Source of the DNA: Chloroflexota bacterium
GTDB taxonomy: Bacteria > Chloroflexota > Anaerolineae > Aggregatilineales > Phototrophicaceae
DNA length: 37,193 nt
Assembly: GCA_026707745.1 (NCBI GenBank)
Contig: JAPOWG010000018.1
Span: 1-37,193 of the forward strand
Direction of reading: 5' to 3'
Shown: one piece after another, positions 7,747-16,366 of the stretch
Layout of the letters: each line of letters opens with the position of its first letter
Position numbering within the stretch: the first letter of the stretch is position 1
The notes under the pieces: model-generated
The model's database searches: none
What the model saw: the letters and a program-made list of their open reading frames with translations, nothing else
Told to the model about the DNA's origin: nothing
Program-made: the position numbers and the translations under genes

Positions 7747-8136
7747 ATGAGACTAGAGCATGCAGCGTTCAACGTGAAAGATGTTAGAGCATTTGCGGCT
7801 TGGTATACCGAACATCTGGAAATGGAGATCGTTCGTTCCTTCGACGAACCGCCGTTCATTCACTTTTTGGCGGATTCGGCGGGCAAGAGCCTGATCGAAG
7901 TTTACAGCAATCCCCTGGGCGAGTTCGTCGCCTATGGCGATTATCATCCGGTCACATTTCACTTGGCCTTCGCGGTCGACGACATGGAAGCGATGCGACA
8001 GCGCCTGGTAGCTGCCGGCGGCGCACTGGACGGCGATGTCGATACGACGCCGACAGGCGACAAGCTGGCCTTCGTGCGCGATCCCTGGGGCCATACGATT
8101 CAACTCGTACAGCGCGTGAAGCCTATGCTGGATTGA
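7747..8136 (+). CDS. VOC-superfamily (glyoxalase/dioxygenase fold) protein
   Basis: A 129-residue protein with two babab modules typical of the vicinal oxygen chelate fold. Candidate metal ligands sit in the usual places: H5 (MRLEHAAFNV), the Glu of SLIEVYS (near res 52), the His of TFHLAFAVDD (near 76) and a C-terminal HTIQLVQR in which Gln takes the place usually held by Glu. The DPWGHTIQL ending is characteristic of the glyoxalase/bleomycin-resistance group. Substrate is unknown. The ribosome binding site is AGGA (7738-7741). The Gln substitution could mean altered metal binding. Confidence 0.85.
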   Translation: MRLEHAAFNVKDVRAFAAWYTEHLEMEIVRSFDEPPFIHFLADSAGKSLIEVYSNPLGEFVAYGDYHPVTFHLAFAVDDMEAMRQRLVAAGGALDGDVDTTPTGDKLAFVRDPWGHTIQLVQRVKPMLD

Positions 8137-8199
8137 GCCGCGGCGGGCAAACATCAATTGCGATTCGGCGAAACGAAGATGCCAATTTGAGGGAACCGG

Positions 8200-8487
8200 A
8201 TGAAGATCCAATTCGACTTGCGCACCGAAGGCGACGAGTTACCGGAGGCTTTCCTCGACGAGACGGAACTTGAGCAAATGTTTGAAAGCACGCGACGCTC
8301 GATCGGAGCGGGTTTGCGTCGCAAGTTTCGCGATGTACTTTGCGCCGAACACGAGCAAGCGCCGAGCTTCCTGATCAGTGGCGTCTACGACAAGGAAATA
8401 GAAGAAATGGACATTCAGTATCACGTAGATACCTGTTGCCGTTACTTCTTGTTGCGCGTGATGCAGATTCTCAATCAACAGGGCTAG
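8200..8487 (+). CDS. Hypothetical protein, 95 residues
   Basis: I do not recognise this protein. It is soluble and acidic at the N-terminus ([22 protein letters not shown]), with two cysteines together in the C-terminal part ([19 protein letters not shown]) and no signal peptide. The ORF lies between the VOC gene and dtd with only 13 bases before dtd, which supports its being a real member of the same transcript. The mixed helix and strand pattern suggests a small folded domain. Confidence 0.6.
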   Translation: MKIQFDLRTEGDELPEAFLDETELEQMFESTRRSIGAGLRRKFRDVLCAEHEQAPSFLISGVYDKEIEEMDIQYHVDTCCRYFLLRVMQILNQQG

Positions 8488-8500
8488 CGGAGAACATATC

Positions 8501-8950
8501 ATGAGAGTTCTACTGCAACGCGTGAGCGCCGGATCGGTGACCGTAGACGGTGAAATCTGCGGGGCGATTGCACAAGGATACGTGGCGCTGGTCGGGGTCA
8601 CACACGACGATACACAAGTAGAGGCGGAACGTTTGGCCAAGAAGACCGCCAACTTGCGCGTTTTCTCGGACGACGACGGCAAGATGAATCTGTCGCTCCT
8701 CGACGTCGGCGGAGGCGTTTTGGTTATTTCGCAATTCACTCTGTACGCCGACGCCCGCAAGGGCCGTCGTCCCAGCTATATAGATGCCGCTCCGCCACAG
8801 CAGGCCGAACCGCTGGTGTCGCATTTCGCCCAGAGCTTAAAAGCCGCCGGCGTGAAGCGGGTTGAAGGCGGGATCTTCGGCGCGCTGATGCAAGTCGAAA
8901 TCCACAATGACGGTCCAGTGACCATCATGCTCGATAGCGACCTTCTTTAG
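8501..8950 (+). CDS. dtd: D-aminoacyl-tRNA deacylase
   Basis: Dtd hydrolyses the ester of D-amino acids mischarged onto tRNA, and also Gly-tRNA(Ala), so it protects translation. The 149-residue length and the motifs are standard: [17 protein letters not shown] at the start, the catalytic-site SQFTLYAD (near res 78-85) and the cross-subunit GPVTIMLDS near the C-terminus, which supplies the Gly-Pro chirality filter. GGAG at 8489-8492 precedes the ATG by eight bases. It is the last gene before a bidirectional terminator. Confidence 0.96.
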   Translation: MRVLLQRVSAGSVTVDGEICGAIAQGYVALVGVTHDDTQVEAERLAKKTANLRVFSDDDGKMNLSLLDVGGGVLVISQFTLYADARKGRRPSYIDAAPPQQAEPLVSHFAQSLKAAGVKRVEGGIFGALMQVEIHNDGPVTIMLDSDLL

Positions 8951-8969
8951 GTCCTGCCATGACAATCAA

Positions 8970-8994
8970 AAAGCGGCTCTTTCCGTGCCGCTTT
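8970..8994. terminator. Bidirectional intrinsic terminator between dtd and amt
   Basis: AAAGCGGC (8970-8977) and GCCGCTTT (8987-8994) pair across a nine-base loop. The left flank (CAAAAA) gives a U-run for minus-strand transcripts of the amt gene, and the right flank (TTTACTTTATC) serves dtd. Its position between convergent genes fits. Confidence 0.75.
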
Positions 8995-9029
8995 ACTTTA
9001 TCTGATTCCTTTGTCGCCAAGCAGGGGTC

Positions 9030-10454
9030 TTACTCGTCTTCCTCGCGCAGCGGCAGAACATTCGGCCAAACCGAGGCATGGTGCTCGTAGGCGTCAATGC
9101 CAATTCTGTCGGCTTCCGGATCAACATGCAAGATATCGGCGGCTTTCAAAGCGCCGAACATCAAGAAGCTGGTGATTGTCGTCCAAATCGCCACCACAGC
9201 GACACCCACGACCTGCGTGCCAAGCGTATCCAAGGTGCCACCGTCAATGAGGCTGGGCGCCCCGAGCGCGGACGAGCCGACAATGCCAATCATGATTGTG
9301 CCAAACGCGCCACAAGCGCCATGCACCGAGAACGCGCCTACTGCGTCGTCAATCTTCATGGATTCAACCACGCTGACCGAAATGACCACGACGATGCCAG
9401 ACAGAGCGCCAATGACCAGCGCGCCGAGCGGCGTGACCGATGCGCATCCCGCTGTGATGCCCACCAAGCCCGCCAGCGAGCCGTTCAAGATGAAGCTGAC
9501 ATTCCAATTCTCCGTCAGGAAATAGGTATAAAACATAGCGCCAAGCGCGCCCGCCGCCGCCGCAAGGGTGGTATTCACCGCGACCAAACCCATAGTATTT
9601 GGGTCGCCTGCGCCCAGCGTTGAGCCGACATTGAAGCCATACCAGCCGAACCAAAGTATGAATGTTCCCAAAGCGGCAATGCCCAAGTTGGAGGCTGCCG
9701 GGGGGCGCCCGAAGACACGACCGGCGCGGGGACCCACCATATACGCGCCGACCAGGGCGACGATGCCGCCGGTCATGTGTACGATGGTCGAGCCAGCGAA
9801 ATCAATGAAGCCCTGCGCGAGAATCCAGCCGTTGCCCCAGGTCCAGAAGACGACAACCGGATAAATGATCGCGCCCAGAATGGCACTGTAGATCAACTTT
9901 CCGACAAAGTTGGTGCGCTCCGCCATTGCCCCTGTGGCGATGGTCGCGGCCGCGCCCGCGAAAGCGAACTGGAAGAAGAAACCCGCCAAAAGAGCGCCAT
10001 CGCCGTCGCCGGAACCGTCGGCGCCGCCTAGCAAAAGCGGGATGTTGGCCGGCGTCAGACCGCCCCCATCCATCCCGGCATCATAGGTGCCATATGCGAT
10101 GCCGTAGCCAACTATGAAGAAGACAATGCCCGTGATACAGGCGTCCATGAAGTTTTCGGCGAGCGAATTGACCACCCCCGTTTCGCGGATCATGCCGCCT
10201 TCCAGCATGGCGAAGCCGGCCTGCATGAAGAAGACCAGGAAACCCGCCAGCAGAATCCAGGTTATGTCCAGATTAGACTGGACTGCCGCGGCCGCCGACA
10301 TGGCATCGTCGACAGTCATTTCCATCATTTCTTCGGCGGCGGCGTCCTCTGCGGGAGGGTCGTCTTGCGCGATGGCCCGAAAGCCGAAGCTGTACAAGAC
10401 GGCCAAGCCTATCAAGATGGACAAAAGCCGGTAAAGCATCTTGCGCTTATTCAT
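9030..10454 (-). CDS. amt: Ammonium transporter
   Basis: An Amt/Rh family inner-membrane channel of 474 residues with about eleven spans, carrying ammonium/ammonia. An N-terminal hydrophobic signal (LLSILIGLAVLYSFGF) and an acidic linker (DDPPAEDAAAEEMMEM) precede the conserved core: GFLVFFMQAGFAMLEGG, FIDFAGSTIVHMTGG with the conserved Asp and first pore His (near res 225), and FSVHGACGAFG with the second pore His (near 375). I chose ATG at 10454 because GGAGG lies seven bases before it; the frame is open further upstream. No glnK/PII gene is adjacent, which is unusual because amt and glnK are often paired. Confidence 0.95.
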   Translation of the reverse strand: MNKRKMLYRLLSILIGLAVLYSFGFRAIAQDDPPAEDAAAEEMMEMTVDDAMSAAAAVQSNLDITWILLAGFLVFFMQAGFAMLEGGMIRETGVVNSLAENFMDACITGIVFFIVGYGIAYGTYDAGMDGGGLTPANIPLLLGGADGSGDGDGALLAGFFFQFAFAGAAATIATGAMAERTNFVGKLIYSAILGAIIYPVVVFWTWGNGWILAQGFIDFAGSTIVHMTGGIVALVGAYMVGPRAGRVFGRPPAASNLGIAALGTFILWFGWYGFNVGSTLGAGDPNTMGLVAVNTTLAAAAGALGAMFYTYFLTENWNVSFILNGSLAGLVGITAGCASVTPLGALVIGALSGIVVVISVSVVESMKIDDAVGAFSVHGACGAFGTIMIGIVGSSALGAPSLIDGGTLDTLGTQVVGVAVVAIWTTITSFLMFGALKAADILHVDPEADRIGIDAYEHHASVWPNVLPLREEDE

Positions 10455-10478
10455 GCGCATCCCTCCACACAGTTCCAC

Positions 10479-10874
10479 TGCAACATCAACCGATTTTACG
10501 TTAAACAGTCTATCGCAGACCTAACTCTTGGAGTCACCGCAAATCTATCTCAATTCTGAGCAATACTTTTGGCAGTTTTTCACAATCCAACGGCTGATTC
10601 TCGAACAAACCCGTGTCATCATCTGCAATACTACCGCGAATCGCGCATTATTGACAAGCGGTTCAGCCACAAATTCTGAGTTTCTTGTCAGAAATGACCA
10701 TAAAACCAGGGAAGGCTATCGCCTATGCGCCATGTTTTCACTAATACTGGCTGGCTTTCCCGTCTCAGCGAACCGCGTCGGGGAAAATGATTGGGTGCGG
10801 CTCAAGCCAAGCAGAATACCTTTGTACGTTTTTGACAGTGGATTCGCCCCTGCAGGTCGCAGGCGGAAAATGCG
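10479..10874. other. Non-coding stretch upstream of amt and after ribulokinase
   Basis: About 400 bases lie between amt (start at 10454) and the stop of the minus-strand ribulokinase gene at 10875. They should hold the amt promoter and the ribulokinase terminator. I see a hairpin TTCTGA/TCAGAA near 10674-10693 and a TTTCCC/GGGAAA pairing near 10757-10788, but no confident promoter and no clear NtrC or sigma-54 site. A plus-strand ORF here has no family features and I leave it out. Confidence 0.4.
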
Positions 10875-12521
10875 TCACGATAAAGCGTCGTGCCTGATCG
10901 CTTTGAGACGTTTCATTACATCGTTGGTTCCGCGTCCGAAGTAATCGTAGAGCAGCCGATACTCGGAGTAGAGTTTGTCATACACCAACTGATTTTGCGG
11001 GATTGGCGTCACGACCTCTTCTTTGAGCTTGCCCATATTCGCGGCGGCCGCTTGTATATCCGGGTAAATGCCCGCCGCCACAGCGGCGTGCATGGCCGAT
11101 CCCAGCGCAGGGGCTTGCGCCGAACCGGAGAGCTTAAAGGTTCTGCCCGTGACATCGGCATAGATCTGTCGCAGCAGCGCGTTTTTCTCTGGCAATCCAC
11201 CGGCCGCAACCAATTCTTTGACTTCGACGCCCTTCGCTTCAAAGGCTTCGATAATTTCGCGCGTGCCAAATGCCGTCGCTTCAATAAGCGCCCGATAAAT
11301 CTCAGGCGCTCGTGTCGCCAGCGTCATGCCTAAGATCATGCCGTTCAGATCAACATCGACCAGAGTGCTGCGATTGCCGTTCCACCAATCCAGCGCGATC
11401 AGCCCGTGTTCGCCAACTTGCTGCTTCGCGGCTTCCTGTTCCAAGTACTCGTGGATGCCAATGCCCGCGCCTGCGGCCGCCTCATGGTACTCAGGGGGCA
11501 CGGCATTGTCGACGAACCAGGCGAAGATGTCGCCGACGGCGCTTTGACCGGCCTCGTAGCCGTACAATCCGGGAATGACACCCCCCTTGACCACGCCGCA
11601 CATGCCGTCAACCTCTTTCAGGTCGACGCCAGACAAAATATGGCAGGTGGAGGTGCCCATTACCATCACCATGACGCCCGGGTCTGTGGCTTTAACCGCC
11701 GGCGCAGTCACGTGGGCGTCTACATTGGCCACCGCAACCGCGATCCCAGCCGGCAATCCCATCATCTGCGCCATCTCGGCGGTTAAGCCGCCGGCCCTTT
11801 CACCCAGTTCGGCAAATTCCCGGCCGATTTTCTCGTCCACTACGTTTTCAAAGGCCGGGTCCAGCGCTCTGAAATAGGCTTTGGAAGGGAAATCGCCATC
11901 TTGCACCATCGCTTTATACCCGGCTGTACACGTGTTGCGCGTTTCCACGCCGGTCAATTGCCAGATCACCCAATCCGCCGCTTCCACGAATTTATCGATC
12001 TGGGCATAAATGTCGGGTCGTTCTTGCACGATCTGCAGCAACTTGCTGAAGAACCACTCGGATGAGATCTTGCCACCGTAACGCGGCAGCCAGTTTTCGC
12101 CCATTTGCCTGGCGGTTTCATTGATCTGGTCGGCCTGGCGTTGAGCGGCATGATGCTTCCACAACTTGATATAGGCATGAGGCTCGTCCTTCAGCTCGGC
12201 CAGGAAGCAGAGTGGCGTACCATCGGCCTTGGTCGGCATGGGTGAGCTCGCGGTGAAGTCAATGCCTATCCCCTTGACATCGGCAGGATCGACGCCGCTT
12301 TCTCTCAAAACTGCCGGAATTGTGTTAGCAAAAACATCAATATAGTCTTGCGGATGTTGCAGCGCCCAATCCGGCGGCAATCGCTTGCCGGAAGGCAAAG
12401 TGTCGTCCATGACCGCGTGCGGATATTCGAACACTGCTTCGGCAATCTCGCCGCCATCGCGCGTATCGACCAGAACCGCGCGCCCGGACAACGTTCCGAA
12501 ATCGAGCCCAATGGTGTACAT
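10875..12521 (-). CDS. araB: Ribulokinase (FGGY family)
   Basis: AraB phosphorylates ribulose (L-ribulose in arabinose use, also D-ribulose and ribitol) to the 5-phosphate. The 548-residue protein matches AraB from end to end: [15 protein letters not shown] (phosphate loop), [80 protein letters not shown] and the ATPase motif [12 protein letters not shown]. No araA or araD is next to it, so it works with enzymes encoded elsewhere. The ribosome binding site is AGAGG seven bases before the ATG. Confidence 0.93.
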   Translation of the reverse strand: MYTIGLDFGTLSGRAVLVDTRDGGEIAEAVFEYPHAVMDDTLPSGKRLPPDWALQHPQDYIDVFANTIPAVLRESGVDPADVKGIGIDFTASSPMPTKADGTPLCFLAELKDEPHAYIKLWKHHAAQRQADQINETARQMGENWLPRYGGKISSEWFFSKLLQIVQERPDIYAQIDKFVEAADWVIWQLTGVETRNTCTAGYKAMVQDGDFPSKAYFRALDPAFENVVDEKIGREFAELGERAGGLTAEMAQMMGLPAGIAVAVANVDAHVTAPAVKATDPGVMVMVMGTSTCHILSGVDLKEVDGMCGVVKGGVIPGLYGYEAGQSAVGDIFAWFVDNAVPPEYHEAAAGAGIGIHEYLEQEAAKQQVGEHGLIALDWWNGNRSTLVDVDLNGMILGMTLATRAPEIYRALIEATAFGTREIIEAFEAKGVEVKELVAAGGLPEKNALLRQIYADVTGRTFKLSGSAQAPALGSAMHAAVAAGIYPDIQAAAANMGKLKEEVVTPIPQNQLVYDKLYSEYRLLYDYFGRGTNDVMKRLKAIRHDALS

Positions 12522-12555
12522 GAAGCAACCTCTTCTCGTTTGCCTTAGTCTGCGG

Positions 12556-12583
12556 CGTATATTGTCACAAATCTATCATTCAA
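12556..12583 (-). promoter_or_regulatory. Possible ribulokinase promoter
   Basis: On the minus strand, TTGAAT (12583-12578), a 16-base spacer and TATACG (12561-12556) lie about 35 bases upstream of the araB ATG. The match is moderate. Confidence 0.3.
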
Positions 12584-12617
12584 GTGCAAACTTAATCCGA
12601 TTCTCATCAACTTGCGA

Positions 12618-12647
12618 TTATCAACTAGGCGCTTTATCCGCTAGAAT
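12618..12647 (+). promoter_or_regulatory. Possible P450 promoter
   Basis: TTATCA (12618-12623), an 18-base spacer and TAGAAT (12642-12647) lie 70 bases upstream of the chosen P450 start. It is divergent from the araB promoter candidate, and the two are only about 35 bases apart. Confidence 0.35.
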
Positions 12648-12716
12648 CTCTTTAATGGATTGTTTAGAACTCTTCATAACAATCACTATCGGATCCTGAA
12701 TTCGAGGCAAGCGCCA

Positions 12717-14111
12717 ATGCATGAGGGTCGATTCCCGCCGGGTCCGCCGGATATCGGCAGCAGTCCCATTGAACAGTATCTGACTTATCGCAAGTTCCTG
12801 GCGGATCCGCTCAAGCGTGTCACGGAATGGGTCGCTGCTTACGGTGATGTCATGCACTACAAGTCGGGCGATCGCCATCAGTACATGGTTGCCAATCCCG
12901 ATATAATCCGCGAAATTCTGGTTCGACAATCCCATATCTTCATCAAAGGATCCGATTATACCAACGAAAAAACCGGCTTGGCGCGCTTCATGGGCCAGGG
13001 ACTGGTAACCAGCAATGGCGAATTTTGGAAGCGCCAGAGGCGGCTGGTTGCGCCCGCCTTTCACACACAACGAATCGCAGCATATGCCGATACCATGGTG
13101 AATTACACCTTGGAGCGTGTGGGGCGATGGCAAGACGGCGACATACTCGATGTCGACGAAGAAATGATGCAATTGACGCTGATGATTGTCGGACGGACCC
13201 TATTTGACGCTGACGCCTCTACCACAGTCAACCAGGTGAAATCCGCAGTGGAAGTCGTGCAGAAAGCCAGCAATACGGCCAACCTGTTACCGGCCTGGGT
13301 GCCAACCCCCTTGCGCATTCGCTCGCGCCGCGCTAATGCCGTACTGGACAAGATCGTTTACGGATTTATCAATCAACGTCGTTCCACTGGGGAAGACCGG
13401 GGCGATCTTCTGTCAATGCTTCTGTTATCCCAAGACGAAGACGGCGATCGCATGACCGACCTGCAAGTGCGGGACGAAGCGGTCACCCTGTTCCTCGCCG
13501 GCCACGAAACGACGGCGAACGCGCTTAACTGGACTTGGTGGCTGCTGGCGCAATACCCGCAAGTCGAGAAACGACTCCACGCCGAGTTGGACAGCGCATT
13601 GGCGGGGAAACCACCAACGCTGGAGGATTTACGCCGCCTCCCTTATGCCGATATGGTGGTCAAAGAATCCATGCGCCTGATGCCCCCCGTCTGGTCGATC
13701 GGGCGGGTGAACCGGCAGGCGACAGAAGTGTTGGGTTACAGCTTCCCGGAGTGGTCCGGCGCGCAGATCCTGATCTATTGCGTTCATCGCCACCCCGATA
13801 TCTGGGAGCAGCCAAACGAATTCATACCCGAACGATGGGCTGAAGAACGTATCAGCGAGATCCCAAAATACGCCTACATACCCTTTGGCGGCGGCCCGCG
13901 CATCTGCATCGGCAACAGCTTCGCCACGATGGAAGCCAACTTGTTACTGGCGACGATCGCCCAGCGTTTCCAGTTGCGTTTGATCGAAGGCGTGGAGATC
14001 GTGCCCCAGCCTTTTATCACCATGTTCCCGCGCGACGGCCTGCCGATGCGGCTGGAAACACGCCAGCCACAGTTGAAGCAAAAGCCCGATCTGGCAGCAG
14101 CCGGCCACTAG
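12717..14111 (+). CDS. Cytochrome P450
   Basis: A soluble 464-residue heme monooxygenase. Visible motifs are the I-helix AGHETTA (res 261-267) with acid-threonine oxygen activation, the K-helix KESMR with E317 and R320, PERWAEE, and the heme loop FGGGPRICIG with thiolate ligand C397. The N-terminus FPPGPP is the proline hinge of the CYP4/CYP102-like branch, without a membrane anchor. Such bacterial P450s often hydroxylate fatty acids, alkanes or terpenoids; substrate is unknown here. No ferredoxin or reductase gene is adjacent. The frame is open upstream to TTG 12660, but ATG 12717 (MHEGRFPPGPP) fits the family start. Confidence 0.95.
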   Translation: MHEGRFPPGPPDIGSSPIEQYLTYRKFLADPLKRVTEWVAAYGDVMHYKSGDRHQYMVANPDIIREILVRQSHIFIKGSDYTNEKTGLARFMGQGLVTSNGEFWKRQRRLVAPAFHTQRIAAYADTMVNYTLERVGRWQDGDILDVDEEMMQLTLMIVGRTLFDADASTTVNQVKSAVEVVQKASNTANLLPAWVPTPLRIRSRRANAVLDKIVYGFINQRRSTGEDRGDLLSMLLLSQDEDGDRMTDLQVRDEAVTLFLAGHETTANALNWTWWLLAQYPQVEKRLHAELDSALAGKPPTLEDLRRLPYADMVVKESMRLMPPVWSIGRVNRQATEVLGYSFPEWSGAQILIYCVHRHPDIWEQPNEFIPERWAEERISEIPKYAYIPFGGGPRICIGNSFATMEANLLLATIAQRFQLRLIEGVEIVPQPFITMFPRDGLPMRLETRQPQLKQKPDLAAAGH

Positions 14112-14190
14112 CCCACAAACCCGCTGTCGATACACAACAGGATAGGCGTTACAATACTGCTCAGATAAGACAGTGATTCTGGAGTCTATC

Positions 14191-15168
14191 GTGATTGAAC
14201 TGACCCGAAAACTGGTGGAAACCTGGGGACCGCCCGGCTACGAACATCGCATCCGAGACATCATTCGCGACGAGGTTAGCGCGCTAGCGGACGAGACCTG
14301 GGTAGACGGCCTGGGCAATCTGATCTGCCGCGTTGGTTCCGGCGGCAAAAAGGTCCTTATCGCCGCGCACATGGACGAGATCGGTCTGATGGCCAATTAC
14401 CAGGAGCCGGAAAGCGGCTATCTGCGATTCACAGCCATGGGAGGCTTGCAAGCCGACACGCTCAACGGCAACCGCGTCCTCTTTGAAGACGGCACGGTTG
14501 GTGTAATCGCGGTGCAGAAGGGCGGCGGCAAGTCGCTCGGCGACTTCTATATTGATGTGCAAATCGACGATGACAGCAATGCCATTCCAATAGGACAGCC
14601 GGCCGGTTTCATGCGCGAGATGCAAATGCGCGGCAAGCGCATCATTGCCAAGTCGCTAGACGACCGCATTGGCTGCGTCGTGGCCATTGAAACCATGCGC
14701 AGGCTGGATCGACAAGCGCCAAACGAAGTTTACTTCGCATTCACTGTCCAGGAAGAAGTTGGCTTGCGAGGCGCGAAGACCGCGGCACAGGGCGTCCGCC
14801 CGGATATCGGCATCGCAATTGATGTCACGGGCAGCGGCGACCAGATCCGTGGACGCAAAATGCTTGTCAAGCTGGGCGGGGGCGCCGCAATCAAGGTCCA
14901 TGACCCGGGCCTGGTGGTGCCCGTGGCGATTAAGAATTGGATGATCGACCGCTGCGAAGCGGATGACATCCCGTATCAATTGGAGTTGCTTGCCGGCGGA
15001 ACGACGGACGCCTCGGCCATTCAATTGGCAGACGCCGGCGTACCCAGCGGCTGTATTTCGATTCCTACGCGCTATCTGCATACGACCAGTGAAACCGTCG
15101 ACATCGGAGATGTAGGGGCGTGTATCGACCTGCTGTCCGGCTTGCTCGCCAATCCGATAGCGATCTGA
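14191..15168 (+). CDS. M42-family metallo-aminopeptidase
   Basis: A 325-residue dinuclear zinc or cobalt peptidase of the M42 group (often misnamed endoglucanase M), forming large TET-like assemblies that trim peptides. All metal and catalytic residues are in place: HMDEIGLM (His and Asp), KSLDDRIG (bridging Asp), VQEEVGLRGAKTAA (catalytic Glu and ligand Glu), AIDVTGSGD (Asp) and HTTSETVDI (last His). I chose GTG 14191 over GTG 14173 because GGAG (14181-14184) is six bases before it. A TACAAT at 14150-14155 may be its -10. Confidence 0.92.
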   Translation: MIELTRKLVETWGPPGYEHRIRDIIRDEVSALADETWVDGLGNLICRVGSGGKKVLIAAHMDEIGLMANYQEPESGYLRFTAMGGLQADTLNGNRVLFEDGTVGVIAVQKGGGKSLGDFYIDVQIDDDSNAIPIGQPAGFMREMQMRGKRIIAKSLDDRIGCVVAIETMRRLDRQAPNEVYFAFTVQEEVGLRGAKTAAQGVRPDIGIAIDVTGSGDQIRGRKMLVKLGGGAAIKVHDPGLVVPVAIKNWMIDRCEADDIPYQLELLAGGTTDASAIQLADAGVPSGCISIPTRYLHTTSETVDIGDVGACIDLLSGLLANPIAI

Positions 15169-15224
15169 TCGGGGCCGGGGAATCAAAAACCGCACGAGTC
15201 CAACGGCTTGGGAATTCACGATTT

Positions 15225-16199
15225 ATGAAGGCCGTACTTTGTAAATCCTTCGGCGCGCCCAATCAACTGACGGTCGAAGACGTTCCAAGTCCGCCGGTCA
15301 AAGGGGGCGAAGTCAAGATCCGGGTGCGCGCCTGCGGCGTCAACTTCCCCGACGCGCTGATGATCCAGGGCTTGTACCAATTGAAGCCGCCCTTCCCGTT
15401 CAGCCCGGGCCTGGAGGTCGCTGGCGATATCATCGAAGTTGGCCAGGGTGTCGACGCTGAGCGCGTCGGCCAGCGGATTATGGCCACCATGATGTTCGGC
15501 GGCTTCGCCGAAGAAGTCGTCGTCCCGCAGTCCTCCGCGCTGCCCATGCCCGATAATATGTCCTACGAAAGGGGCGCTGGCTTTCCGCTGGTGTATGGAA
15601 CGGCGCATGTTGCCCTGTCGCACCGAGCCCGGCTGCAAGCCGGCGAAACCTTGCTCGTGCTGGGCGCGGCGGGCGGCGTCGGTCTGGCGGCGGTAGAAAT
15701 CGGCAAGTTGATGAGCGTCCGCGTGATCGCCGCCGCCAGCAGCGCGCAGAAGCTGGCTTTGGCGCGCAGCCACGGCGCCGACGAAACAATCAACTACAAT
15801 AACGAGAACCTGCGCGACCGCATAAAATCGCTAACTGAAGGCCGTGGCGCGGATGTCATCTTCGACCCGGTGGGCGGTGATATTTTTGACCAGGCGGTTC
15901 GCCGCATCGCTTGGGAGGGTCGCTATCTGGTGATCGGATTCGCCAGCGGACGCATACCGACCTTGCCCGCCAATATCGCCTTGCTCAAAAACGCGTCTAT
16001 GGTCGGCCTGTTCTGGGGCGCCTACCTTTCCCAGGATCCCGACGTGATCAAGCGGTCTTTCCAGCAGTTGCTGGCCTGGTACGCGAAGGGACGTCTGCGG
16101 CCACATATTCACCGAACCTACGCGCTCGAAGATGCGCCCAACGCGCTTGAGGACCTCATCAATCGAAAGGCGATGGGCAAGCTGGTTCTGATGGTCTAA
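15225..16199 (+). CDS. Zinc-free MDR quinone oxidoreductase (NADPH:quinone reductase family)
   Basis: A 324-residue medium-chain dehydrogenase/reductase: an N-terminal GroES-like domain (MKAVLCKSFGAPNQLTVEDV, ACGVNFPDALMIQGLY, FSPGLEVAGDI) and a Rossmann domain with GAAGGVGLAAVEIGK near residue 145, then GADETINY, GADVIFDPVGG and a terminal GKLVLMV. No zinc ligands are present, which marks the QOR branch. It probably reduces quinones or enones with NADPH. ATG 15225 fits the conserved family start; the frame is open upstream without homology. Confidence 0.92.
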   Translation: MKAVLCKSFGAPNQLTVEDVPSPPVKGGEVKIRVRACGVNFPDALMIQGLYQLKPPFPFSPGLEVAGDIIEVGQGVDAERVGQRIMATMMFGGFAEEVVVPQSSALPMPDNMSYERGAGFPLVYGTAHVALSHRARLQAGETLLVLGAAGGVGLAAVEIGKLMSVRVIAAASSAQKLALARSHGADETINYNNENLRDRIKSLTEGRGADVIFDPVGGDIFDQAVRRIAWEGRYLVIGFASGRIPTLPANIALLKNASMVGLFWGAYLSQDPDVIKRSFQQLLAWYAKGRLRPHIHRTYALEDAPNALEDLINRKAMGKLVLMV

Positions 16200-16366
16200 G
16201 CTCGCCCAGCGCTTCCTCAATCCTAGCTGAGCCTAGTGAATATATGTTCTAAGCCCTGTCGCCCGAAAGCGAGTTCTGTGATATGCTATGCGTGGGGACG
16301 CAAGTATTTGGGGGGCAAATACTGTATTTTCCCGACCGTTAAATCAAAATCAGTCAAGGTTGAATG

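Noticed and set aside
10528..10944. Plus-strand ORF of 138 residues between amt and ribulokinase
   Set aside because: It starts at TTG without a ribosome binding site, shows no family motif, has irregular composition and overlaps the ribulokinase 3' end in antisense.
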